33,895 nt of DNA from CAINVV01 sp964506325 (GTDB taxonomy: Bacteria; Bacteroidota; Bacteroidia; Bacteroidales; Prolixibacteraceae): positions 1-33,895 of the forward strand of contig CAZDLO010000036.1 of NCBI GenBank assembly GCA_964506325.1, given 5' to 3'. A program made the position numbers and the translations under genes. The notes under the pieces are model-generated. The model saw nothing but the letters and a program-made list of their open reading frames with translations. It was not told the origin of the DNA and made no database searches. The first letter of the stretch is position 1. Each line of letters opens with the position of its first letter. Positions 24,235 through 31,588 of the stretch are shown piece after piece.

Positions 24235-25437
24235 ATGTCGCTATCGTCCGGTAATAAAATATCAGAGGTTAATGATTCTCTCCAGATCAAAGAATTTAAT
24301 GAATTTCCATCCCGGTTGTACAAGGGTGATCCAAATTGGTTCAGGCCTTTAGACACTAGTATTGATGAGATTTTCAACAAAGAGAAAAACAAAGGACTTA
24401 AAGGAGGGGACATCATCAGATGGACGATACATGACAGTAAAAAGAAATGCCTTGGCAGAATTGCTGCATTTTACTCAGATGAATGTTTTAATCAACCTGA
24501 TAATCCCATTGGCGGAGTTGGATTTTTTGATTGTATCAATAGTAAGGAAGTTGCGTTTCAACTGTTTGATAAAGCAAAAGAATGGCTGATTTCAAAAGGG
24601 CTGGCAGCAATGGACGGACCGATTAATCCAGCCGGCATACGAGATACATTTTGGGGATGCCTTACAGATGGATTTCATGAACCGGTATTCAATATGCCAT
24701 ACAACTATCCCTATTATAAAAGTCTGTTTGAGGATTATGGGTTCAGAAATTATTTCAATCAATATACCTACCAGCGAACATTTGAGGATACTTCTGACCT
24801 GCACCCGGCTCTTCACAGAACTGCAAGCAGAATATTATCCAACACTGATTATCATTTTACGTTGATTGAAAAAGGAAAAACAAAGTATGCATATGATTTT
24901 CAGGCTATTTATAACAAGGCATGGAGCAAATTTTCAGGTACGAAGGACATAACCGAACAGGAAGCTCTTAGTCTTCTCAAGTCCATGGAACCTATTATGG
25001 ATGAAAGGCTCGTAATTTTTGGCTATTTCAAAGGCGAGCCTATTGCTTTTTTCGTCATGATGCCGGATATTGGCCAAATCACCAAAAAATTAAACGGAAA
25101 ATTCAGTTGGCATAATAAGCTACGCTTTTTCTGGGAACTAAAAATAGCACACAAGGTAGACAGGGTCATTGGCCGAATTTTTGGAGTAATACCTGAATTC
25201 CAGAATAAAGGGGTTGAAGGAGCCCTGATCCTTTTCTTTCAGCAGGAAATAATGAAACCCACATTCTTCTACAAAACCTTTGAATTGAACTGGATAGGCG
25301 ATTTTAACCCTGTAATGATGAAGATTGCCGAATTTATTGGCGGGTCGATTTACAAGACACATGTTACTTACCGGTATAATTTTGACAGGCATGCCGAATT
25401 CAGGCGTGCCCCACTGGTAAACCAATCCGGAAATTGA
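24235..25437 (+). CDS. GNAT-like acyltransferase-fold protein
   Basis: Cytoplasmic protein of 400 residues. The segments GRIAAFYSDECFN, KGLAAMDGPINPAGIRDTFWGCL and MPYNYPYYKSLFEDYGFRNYFNQYTYQR are characteristic of a conserved two-lobed GNAT-related family of about 380-400 residues found in many bacteria (YghO-like). The C-terminal half has a second acyltransferase-like lobe with GRIFGVIPEFQNKGVEGALI, resembling an acetyl-CoA pyrophosphate-binding turn. The substrate is unknown. It is followed 99 bp later by a sensor kinase gene on the same strand. The function should be stated no more precisely than the fold. Confidence 0.8.
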   Translation: MSLSSGNKISEVNDSLQIKEFNEFPSRLYKGDPNWFRPLDTSIDEIFNKEKNKGLKGGDIIRWTIHDSKKKCLGRIAAFYSDECFNQPDNPIGGVGFFDCINSKEVAFQLFDKAKEWLISKGLAAMDGPINPAGIRDTFWGCLTDGFHEPVFNMPYNYPYYKSLFEDYGFRNYFNQYTYQRTFEDTSDLHPALHRTASRILSNTDYHFTLIEKGKTKYAYDFQAIYNKAWSKFSGTKDITEQEALSLLKSMEPIMDERLVIFGYFKGEPIAFFVMMPDIGQITKKLNGKFSWHNKLRFFWELKIAHKVDRVIGRIFGVIPEFQNKGVEGALILFFQQEIMKPTFFYKTFELNWIGDFNPVMMKIAEFIGGSIYKTHVTYRYNFDRHAEFRRAPLVNQSGN

Positions 25438-25536
25438 TGAATTGATCCCACCCGGGGAAGATATGTGATTTCATAATTTTTATACTCCAGATTACCAGAC
25501 CATTAAAAAATATTCTTAACAAGGAGGAAGCAAAAT

Positions 25537-26517
25537 ATGATTATTCAATTATCCTTGATTGCAGCTATGATTCTGCAGATTCTTGCTGCAATAATTTCTA
25601 TCAGGTTAACCAGGGTAACAAAATACAACCTGTCATGGATGCTAATCTGTGCAGGTTTTATCTTAGTGGCACTCCGAAGATTCTTGGAGCTGATTCCGTT
25701 GATTTCAGATGCAGAAATCAACAGACAACTATTTATCTGGATGGGAGTAACTGCTTCAGTGTTTTTTGCTTCCGGACTATTTTTAATTCAGAAAATATTC
25801 AAGTACATGAAAAAGGTAGAGGATGAAAAGAGGGAAATGGAAAAAATCCTGCTTCATGCTACCATCAGGGCTGAAGAAAACCAAAGAAAAAGATTTGCCA
25901 AAGATTTGCATGATGAACTTGGTCCAATACTCTCCACCGTTAAAATGTCACTAACAACCGTTGCCCGAAGAGAGAATGATAGCACATCGAGCATGATCCT
26001 TCGCAATGCTGAGTCTGCAATAGATGAGGCTATTAAGAGTATTCGTGAAATCGCGAACAATCTTAGTCCGCATATCCTTGAAAACTTTGGCTTGATCAAG
26101 GCAATCCGACAATTCATATACAACATCAACCTTACGAATGCATTAATGATTGATTTTTCAACCAATCTAAACGACAAGAGGTTCAAAAATGATGCAGAAG
26201 TGGTAATTTACAGGGTCATATGCGAATTAATAACAAATACAATAAAGCATGCTGAAGCCAGCAATGCAGAGATTAACCTGATCGAATCAGAAGACCAAAT
26301 ACATTGTTCTTATACGGATGATGGTGTTGGATTCGACCTGACCGATACCAAAAAACTACACTTAACCGGAATGGGATTTTCCAATATTCAAAGTAGAATT
26401 TTTTCACTAAATGGTTCATTTCATTACAGTTCAGAAAATGGAAAGGGGATCAGGGCTGCATTTTCCATCCCAGTAAAACCACAATATGAAAAGGATGCTG
26501 CGACTCTGGATATTTAG
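25537..26517 (+). CDS. Sensor histidine kinase, NarL type (HisKA_3)
   Basis: Protein of 326 residues. Three N-terminal membrane helices (about 5-23, 33-52 and 65-87) leave almost no periplasmic domain, so the signal is probably sensed in or near the membrane. A coiled coil leads to the dimerisation/phosphoacceptor domain with His125 in AKDLHDELGP, followed by a HATPase_c domain with the N box (ICELITNTIKHA) and G boxes (DDGVGFDL, GMGFSNI). The start ATG has an unusually strong AAGGAGG 9 nt upstream (25521-25527). The response regulator gene begins 38 nt after its stop and is its expected partner. Confidence 0.95.
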   Translation: MIIQLSLIAAMILQILAAIISIRLTRVTKYNLSWMLICAGFILVALRRFLELIPLISDAEINRQLFIWMGVTASVFFASGLFLIQKIFKYMKKVEDEKREMEKILLHATIRAEENQRKRFAKDLHDELGPILSTVKMSLTTVARRENDSTSSMILRNAESAIDEAIKSIREIANNLSPHILENFGLIKAIRQFIYNINLTNALMIDFSTNLNDKRFKNDAEVVIYRVICELITNTIKHAEASNAEINLIESEDQIHCSYTDDGVGFDLTDTKKLHLTGMGFSNIQSRIFSLNGSFHYSSENGKGIRAAFSIPVKPQYEKDAATLDI

Positions 26518-26555
26518 CGCAGTTTTAACGAATTTTTAATCAAATATCTCAAGGT

Positions 26556-27191
26556 ATGAACATACTTCTGGTGGATGACCACAATCTGTTCCGGAATGGT
26601 CTAAAAATGCTGATAGATATGATTCCCGGACTTAAAGTTACAGGGGAAGCAGCCAATGGAAAGGAATTCCTGGAAAAAATCCGGACTGAAGAGTTTGATG
26701 TCATCTTCCTAGATATTGAAATGCCTGATATCAGCGGAATTTTGGCAATGAAACAAGCCATGATGATTAATCCGGATTTAAAAATAATCACATTAACCAT
26801 GTATGGTGAGGAAGAATATTTTGATCAGATGATTCAATCAGGAGCAAAAGGTTATCTTTTAAAAAACTCTGACATTCAAGAGGTTAAGACTGCGATTGAG
26901 ATAGTTTCACAGGGTGGAACCTATTATTCTCAGGAGTTGATGCAGAACTTCCTTAAAAAATTCAAGCAGGCAAGGGAATTAAAAGTAATTGAATGTGAAT
27001 TTTCTGAAAGGGAGGCTGAAATTCTACATCTGATCTGCCTGGGGTTCTCGAACCAGTCGATCGGAGATAAACTATTTATCAGCAAACGAACAGTCGAGAA
27101 GCACCGTGCCAACCTTTTGCTTAAGACTTTTAGTAAAAATACAGCAGAATTAGTGATCTACGCGATAAAAAATCAGATTTTCACTCCATGA
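26556..27191 (+). CDS. LuxR-type response regulator
   Basis: Protein of 211 residues. The receiver domain (1-120) has Asp7/Asp8 in the metal pocket, the phosphoacceptor Asp53 (VIFLDIEMPD) and the conserved Lys in KGYLLKNS. A linker leads to a LuxR-family helix-turn-helix (about 146-211) with FSEREAEILHLICLGFSNQ and ISKRTVEKHRANLL. The layout is that of NarL/DegU regulators paired with HisKA_3 kinases, and the kinase gene lies directly upstream. Target genes are not visible. Confidence 0.96.
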   Translation: MNILLVDDHNLFRNGLKMLIDMIPGLKVTGEAANGKEFLEKIRTEEFDVIFLDIEMPDISGILAMKQAMMINPDLKIITLTMYGEEEYFDQMIQSGAKGYLLKNSDIQEVKTAIEIVSQGGTYYSQELMQNFLKKFKQARELKVIECEFSEREAEILHLICLGFSNQSIGDKLFISKRTVEKHRANLLLKTFSKNTAELVIYAIKNQIFTP

Positions 27192-27434
27192 CCGCATCTC
27201 CGGATGTAATTTGATTTTATCCTTGCCTGGGACATTAAAATTGCTGAATCTTCATTTTTAGCGCTAATTAATATGACAATTTTTAATAGAAGTTTTCACT
27301 TTCCTGAAAAGTTAGAACCGGGGCTTTCAGAGGGCGGCTCTCTTCGATCAAACAAGAGCAACAACATGAGTACCAAGTTTATTGTCCTGGCGTAAGAGCA
27401 GGACCTCCTACCCTGCCTGTTACAAATTTCCGAT

Positions 27435-27452
27435 ATGTTACATTTGTAATAT
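27435..27452. promoter_or_regulatory. Palindrome ATGTTAC-ATTT-GTAATAT
   Basis: Seven-base arms with one mismatch flank a 4-nt spacer, the geometry of a Crp/Fnr-type operator. The half-site (TGTTAC) differs from the TGTAAC site at 30871. A second TGTTACA lies just upstream at about 27418. No downstream gene is evident, so the role is unclear. Confidence 0.3.
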
Positions 27453-27742
27453 GGCATTTTTCACAATAACACCTAGGATCAATCTGCTATAAATCAGTAA
27501 TTTAACCAAAATTATTTGCTCGTATTCGGATAACATGTGTGGTTAAGGACCAATTATTTGTCTCCAACTAATTTCAGGACTGTGCGAAAATGACAGATAT
27601 GCTTCGCCTGAATTTTGTACATGCGGTAAACCAAAGATACTTGTCCTCAGGCATCATTATTTTTCTTACTACGCAGGGCCTTGAATACCCTTTCCATTCT
27701 GCGTTGTTTAAATGTAAGTACCACATTCCTAAAAGCATAATG

Positions 27743-27786
27743 AAAAAACCTTTTCAGATTTTATGAAAATCCTGAAAAGGTTTTTT
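27743..27786. terminator. Bidirectional intrinsic terminator
   Basis: AAAAAACCTTTTCAG (27743-27757) pairs with CTGAAAAGGTTTTTT (27772-27786), with further ATTTT/AAAAT pairing inside and one bulged C. T-runs are present on both strands. It would end the zinc peptidase transcript (stop at 27872, minus strand) and any plus-strand transcript crossing the gene-poor region. Confidence 0.85.
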
Positions 27787-27871
27787 ATATTTTACCCGCT
27801 GAGATTCTATTAAAATGGATTTAGTGGTCCATTGTCGATAAAAATTCAATTCTGGCAGCGATTCTGAAAAT

Positions 27872-28549
27872 TTAATCCCTCCTGCCGCCCATAAAGATTG
27901 TAATATAATAGAGCAATGTGGCCAGCGAAGCCAAAGCTGCCACAACATAGGTGTAACCAGCCCATCTTAGAGCATCCTCCGCTTTTTCGTGCATTTCAGT
28001 TGTAGCAACGCCACTGCTTTTGATCCAAGCCAGGGCCCTGTTACTTGCATTTATTTCTACAGGCAACGTGATAAAACTGAAAAGTGTGGTAAGGGCATAC
28101 ATAAATATGCCAAACAGCAGCAAGGCGGGAAAAGTATTGATAAGAAGTATCCCTCCGAGTAATATCCACTGGATATATTTGGAGCTTATACTTACTGCTG
28201 GTACCAATGCAGAACGCATTCCAAGCCACGCATATGCCTGTGCATGTTGCAATGCATGACCGGTTTCATGTGCCGCAACCGCGGCCGCGGCAATGTTTTT
28301 TCCATAGTATACCGCTTCACTTAAATTAATTGTCTTATCTGCAGGATTGTAATGGTCTGTCAATTCGCCTTCCACAGATTGGATCCGGACACCACTGACC
28401 ATGTGGTCACGCAACATTTTTTCAACAACCTCCTTGCCGGACATCCCGTTGGAGGTTGGTATGTCTGAATACTCTTTAAACCTTCTTTTTAACTGATATC
28501 CGACCAGCCAGCTGGCCAATGCAAAACCAATAAAAATTACCCAAATCAT
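27872..28549 (-). CDS. YugP-like zinc metallopeptidase
   Basis: Membrane protein of 225 residues from the ATG at 28549 (MIWVIFIGF); an ATG at 28573 would add eight residues not typical of the family. An N-terminal helix is followed by SDIPTSNGMSGKEVVEKML, then the active site AAHETGHALQHA with the HExxH zinc ligands, and further membrane helices. This is the neutral zinc metallopeptidase family Zn_peptidase_2 (YugP), widespread but of unknown substrate. It ends before a strong terminator and appears to be transcribed alone or with DUF502. Confidence 0.92.
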   Translation of the reverse strand: MIWVIFIGFALASWLVGYQLKRRFKEYSDIPTSNGMSGKEVVEKMLRDHMVSGVRIQSVEGELTDHYNPADKTINLSEAVYYGKNIAAAAVAAHETGHALQHAQAYAWLGMRSALVPAVSISSKYIQWILLGGILLINTFPALLLFGIFMYALTTLFSFITLPVEINASNRALAWIKSSGVATTEMHEKAEDALRWAGYTYVVAALASLATLLYYITIFMGGRRD

Positions 28550-28619
28550 AACATAGTTTTTTAAATTCAACAATTCAAAAACGACAAAAATTGCACCAAA
28601 GATTTAGGATGTTAAAATG

Positions 28620-29219
28620 TCAGTTTTCCGACAAAAATTTATCCTGTAACAGATCCATTTCAAGAACACCACCGGAGATTATAAACTTCATCGCTTCAGA
28701 AGGGGAGATATTCATCGGTTTAACTCTTTCTGCTGGAACTACATACAAAATGCCAGAAATATTGTAGGAAAATGGGAAATATACAGCCACCTTACCTTCC
28801 AGACCCATTTCATCCATTTTTTCGTTTGTCAGAAAGCCCATTCTCCATAGGTCGTTCTTCTCGTCGACCAGTACAACCACGGGACGGTGGAATTTTTTTT
28901 CTTTGCCAACAAAAGCGGAAAACAGGTCTTTTACGGAAGTGTAGATCAACTTAAGCAAGGGAGCCCGTTCCAAAATCCTGCTGACCAGGAACTTAAAAAA
29001 AAAAAAAAAAATAGTTTCCCCTATCACTCCTAGCAATATGAGGAATAGCAATATGATAAGAATACCCAAGCCAGGAATCTTCAAATCAAAATATTTTTCC
29101 AGGTAGGCACTCAGTAACCCATCAGTAAACCGAAATAAGAAATAGACAATGTATACTGTTGCAGCCAGAGGTGCAACGAGCAGAACACCCTGTATTAAAT
29201 AAGTCCCCAGACGTTTCAT
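28620..29219 (-). CDS. DUF502 membrane protein
   Basis: Protein of 199 residues (an ATG two codons upstream, at 29225, is also possible). Two membrane helices (about 10-30 and 48-70) are followed by LKLIYTSVKDLFSAFVG, the hallmark of DUF502 proteins, and a soluble beta-rich C-terminal domain (VVVLVDEKNDLWRMGFLTNE, VAVYFPFSYNISG). Function is unknown. The second helix contains five consecutive Phe encoded within an uninterrupted 17-T run on the coding strand. Families normally carry mixed hydrophobic residues there. A one-base slip would truncate the protein soon after, so this is a candidate switch or an assembly-sensitive site. Confidence 0.9.
   Translation of the reverse strand: MKRLGTYLIQGVLLVAPLAATVYIVYFLFRFTDGLLSAYLEKYFDLKIPGLGILIILLFLILLGVIGETIFFFFFKFLVSRILERAPLLKLIYTSVKDLFSAFVGKEKKFHRPVVVLVDEKNDLWRMGFLTNEKMDEMGLEGKVAVYFPFSYNISGILYVVPAERVKPMNISPSEAMKFIISGGVLEMDLLQDKFLSEN
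28995..29011. repeat. 17-nt homopolymer inside the DUF502 gene
   Basis: An uninterrupted run of 17 A on the plus strand (T on the coding strand) encodes part of an Ile codon and five Phe codons. Phe could equally use TTC, so the run is not required by the protein. Runs of this length slip readily during replication and are also error-prone in sequencing. Confidence 0.95.
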
Positions 29220-29493
29220 AAACATGTATTTTGGTTCTAAAAGACTCAGGTAATAAAGACCCCTAAAATTTGTCTTTGCAACATTTCAAGTGACGGACCA
29301 ATTCCAGAGTATTGCTCAATTATTTCAGCAATAAACCGGAAATTGGTGGAATGCCTGCATAACCAGGTCTCTCCTCCTGCACAAATCCGGAACAGGAATT
29401 ACTCAACGAAGATACACAAATCCGAGGATACTTATTTAAATGCCTGGGAACAATTGACTTGAATTTGACAGCGAATGGGTCATCTATTCCATT
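29220..29493. other. Intergenic region between cupin and DUF502 genes
   Basis: No gene is supported. CACAAATCCG occurs twice about 33 bp apart (near 29379 and 29412). No clear terminator follows the cupin gene, and no consensus promoter for the DUF502 gene was found. Confidence 0.4.
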
Positions 29494-29835
29494 TTAGCCC
29501 GCCCTGTGTAAACCAATTTCGGAGATTTTAATCATGGTAAGCAACATTTTAAATGGCTTAACTGCCTCAACTGCATGTATTTTACCTGCTGGAAGAATAA
29601 GGCAGTCTCCCTGCCCCATTGAATACCGTTGATCTTCGATGGAAAAGGAGCATTCTCCATCAAGAATCTGAACCATGGCATCAAAAGGTGCCACATGGGG
29701 ACTTAACCCCTGACCGGCATCGAATGCAAACAATGTTATTGTTCCTGATGACTTTTTAATAATTGTCCTACTTACCACTGCATCTTTAGAGTAATCAATA
29801 TCATTGGATAAATTGAAAAGTTTGCCTGTTTCCAT
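29494..29835 (-). CDS. Cupin-domain protein
   Basis: Small protein of 113 residues with a single cupin barrel. The two cupin motifs are GLSPHVAPFDAMVQILDGE and GDCLILPAGKIHAV. The first keeps one His and a Glu but lacks the second His of the common metal-binding set, so metal binding may be altered. Its ligand is unknown. It follows the 4Fe-4S protein gene by 55 nt on the same strand and is probably in its operon. In anaerobic Bacteroidetes, similar cupin, 4Fe-4S and Crp/Fnr genes occur together near hybrid-cluster-protein genes (from memory), which would point to redox or nitrosative stress. Confidence 0.9.
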   Translation of the reverse strand: METGKLFNLSNDIDYSKDAVVSRTIIKKSSGTITLFAFDAGQGLSPHVAPFDAMVQILDGECSFSIEDQRYSMGQGDCLILPAGKIHAVEAVKPFKMLLTMIKISEIGLHRAG

Positions 29836-29890
29836 TATTGGTGAAATTTAATTTTATATTGTTAATATACAAATTCTTAAAGTACTTTTA

Positions 29891-30772
29891 TTAAACCCAT
29901 TGTTCATCTATAATTTCCCCTTTTATACTGACAGTAACAGCCTTTACAGGGACTTTTCTTGATGAACGCTGCACAGCCATCTCAACAAGTTGAAGCAATC
30001 CCCCACAGCAAGGTACTTCCATGATCAATACAGTGATGGTATTTACCTTGGAACCTTCAACCAGATCTATCAATTTCTTGAGATAAATTTCCTTTCCCTG
30101 GTCCAGCTTTGGACAGGCTATCACCAATGATTTGTTTTTTAGCCAGTTAGAGTGGAAATCTCCTATTGAAAACGCTGAACAGTCTGAAGCAACCAATAAA
30201 TCAGAACCCTGAAAGTAGACTGCAGCCGGATTAATCAAGTGAAGCTGAACCGGCCATTGCCTAAGTTGAGATGGAGCAGTTACAGATTTTTCCAGTCCCA
30301 TAGGTTTTAAGGTTGATGGGTCAAAAACAACTGTCTGCGATCCAGGGCATTCACCACCACATCCACTTGTCTTCGCAGGAATAACTGCCTGGTGAACTGC
30401 ACTTTGAACATCCTTTACTTTGAAGGTCAATTTTGCTTCATTCTGGATGAGAAACCCCATTCCCTGCTTTAGGAAAGTGGTTTCATTGTGTTCCCGAAGG
30501 TGCCTCAGGTGGGCAACAACCGTATTAAAACCCTTTCCAACCATTGCTTCCATCACTTTTATCTCATCGTAAGGTTCTGCCTCGCGCTGTTCAATAGTTA
30601 TGGCTCCTTCAGGACAGTGACCAATGCATGCCCCCAGGCCATCACACATCAGCTCGCTTACCAGTCTTACCTTGCCATCAATGATTTGCAGTGCACCTTC
30701 ATGACAATTTGGCACACAATCCCCGCAACCAGTGCATTTATCTTCATCAATCCTTATAATATCACGTTTCAT
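29891..30772 (-). CDS. 4Fe-4S ferredoxin-type protein with C-terminal cysteine-rich domain
   Basis: Protein of 293 residues. The N-terminal ferredoxin domain has Cys13, Cys16, Cys19 and Cys23 (CTGCGDCVPNC). The second half has Cys43, Cys49 and Cys53 (CDGLGACIGHC), with Leu46 where a canonical 2[4Fe-4S] ferredoxin has Cys. The centre contains TSGCGGECPGS, and the C-terminal part carries SDCSAF and PCCGG, further possible ligands. This CDGLGACIGHCP form recurs in a family of anaerobe proteins, so the missing Cys is probably a family trait. Electron transfer is likely; the partner is unknown. The gene is divergent from the Crp/Fnr regulator, with a palindromic operator between them. Confidence 0.9.
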   Translation of the reverse strand: MKRDIIRIDEDKCTGCGDCVPNCHEGALQIIDGKVRLVSELMCDGLGACIGHCPEGAITIEQREAEPYDEIKVMEAMVGKGFNTVVAHLRHLREHNETTFLKQGMGFLIQNEAKLTFKVKDVQSAVHQAVIPAKTSGCGGECPGSQTVVFDPSTLKPMGLEKSVTAPSQLRQWPVQLHLINPAAVYFQGSDLLVASDCSAFSIGDFHSNWLKNKSLVIACPKLDQGKEIYLKKLIDLVEGSKVNTITVLIMEVPCCGGLLQLVEMAVQRSSRKVPVKAVTVSIKGEIIDEQWV

Positions 30773-30841
30773 ATATACTATTTTTATAGGAGCGTTTAAA
30801 AAAGTCTCATTTGTTAAACATTATTAATACTAATTTCGTTT

Positions 30842-30849
30842 CAAAAGTA
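30842..30849 (-). promoter_or_regulatory. -7 box of the 4Fe-4S/cupin operon (TACTTTTG)
   Basis: On the minus strand TACTTTTG matches TAnnTTTG. No TTG is present at the right distance upstream. The palindrome at 30871-30886 occupies that place, with its centre about 40 bp before the predicted transcription start, as for an activator-dependent promoter. Confidence 0.55.
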
Positions 30850-30870
30850 TAGAAGCCATTTACTTTTAAA

Positions 30871-30886
30871 TGTAACACTTGTTACA
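30871..30886. promoter_or_regulatory. Crp/Fnr-type operator TGTAAC-ACTT-GTTACA
   Basis: A perfect 6-4-6 inverted repeat lies in the 134-bp region between the divergent 4Fe-4S and Crp/Fnr genes. It ends 20 bp before the regulator ATG, where binding could repress the regulator's own gene. Seen from the other side it sits in an activating position. The adjacent regulator is the obvious binder; this is inference from position. Confidence 0.65.
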
Positions 30887-30906
30887 ATAACAAATATTTT
30901 TATTCT

Positions 30907-31578
30907 ATGTACGAGGCGTTATCCGGTTCTCCCCTTTTCAGAGGAATATCCACAGAAGAATTAAATTCTCTTTTCAAGAAGGTTAACCACCACTTCAGGC
31001 AGTTCAGGAACGGAGAATTACTGGCACAGGCAGGTGAAAATGTTGATAATGCCATACTCTTGATTGGGGGACGTCTTCAGGGAGAGATGGTCGACTTTGC
31101 TGGTAATTCATTAAAAATAGAGGAATTAGATCCGCCACAAATGGTAGCAGCGGCCTTTCTTTTCGGTCCCCAAAGCAAATTCCCCGTTTATCTGAGTGCT
31201 GTTACGGATGGAAAAATTTTGATTATCCCCAAAAGTGACTTTGTTTCCATGCTTTCCATCGAACCCAGGGTGATGGTAAACTTTATCAACATAATCTCCG
31301 GAAAGGCGCAGTTTTTAACGGGAAAAATCACTTTCCTGTCACTAAAAACGATCCGGGAGAAAATTGCCTATTTTCTTTTGCAGAAAATGAAGAACAGCAG
31401 CAATAGCCAAATTTTTATTGAACAGACACAGACAAATCTGGCAGAACTCTTTGGGGTTACACGTCCATCCCTGTCAAGATCTATACTGGAATTGGAGAAA
31501 CAAGGGGTTTTGGTATGGAAAAGGGAAAAGGTAAAAATACTTGATCTACCAAAGCTACAACAGATACTGGGACGATAA
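30907..31578 (+). CDS. Crp/Fnr-family transcriptional regulator
   Basis: Protein of 223 residues. An N-terminal cyclic-nucleotide-binding-like barrel (about 10-120, with GELLAQAGENVDNAILLIGGRL) leads through a dimer helix to a winged helix-turn-helix (about 150-220) with QTNLAELFGVTRPSLSRSILELEKQGVL. No N-terminal Cys cluster is visible, so it is not an FNR-type oxygen sensor. The RPSLSR recognition helix and the neighbouring 4Fe-4S and cupin genes recall HcpR-like regulators of nitrosative or redox stress; this is tentative. The pabB start follows 10 nt after its stop, so pabB and pabC are probably transcribed with it. Confidence 0.92.
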   Translation: MYEALSGSPLFRGISTEELNSLFKKVNHHFRQFRNGELLAQAGENVDNAILLIGGRLQGEMVDFAGNSLKIEELDPPQMVAAAFLFGPQSKFPVYLSAVTDGKILIIPKSDFVSMLSIEPRVMVNFINIISGKAQFLTGKITFLSLKTIREKIAYFLLQKMKNSSNSQIFIEQTQTNLAELFGVTRPSLSRSILELEKQGVLVWKREKVKILDLPKLQQILGR

Positions 31579-31588
31579 GCAGAAAATT

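Larger units (their letters stand above)
27192..27871. other. 680-bp region without a confident gene
   Basis: Open frames of 40 codons (27273-27395, +), 58 codons (27590-27766, +, running into the terminator) and about 55 codons (minus) exist, but none has a recognisable start signal or family. The stretch contains a 6-bp inverted repeat GTCCTG/CAGGAC (27384-27404), a palindrome at 27435-27452 and a strong hairpin at 27743-27786. A small RNA or decayed gene is possible; nothing proves either. Confidence 0.4.

Noticed and set aside
24093..24416. 107-codon minus-strand frame between the divergent hydrolase and GNAT genes
   Set aside because: It overlaps the start of the well-supported GNAT gene and both predicted promoters, with no recognisable motif.
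27590..27766. 58-codon plus-strand frame in the gene-poor region
   Set aside because: It reads through the stem of the terminator at 27743-27786 and has no promoter or family resemblance.
27754..27948. 64-codon minus-strand frame over the end of the zinc peptidase gene
   Set aside because: It is out of frame with the peptidase, contains the terminator hairpin, and reads as a low-complexity Trp/Leu-rich shadow.
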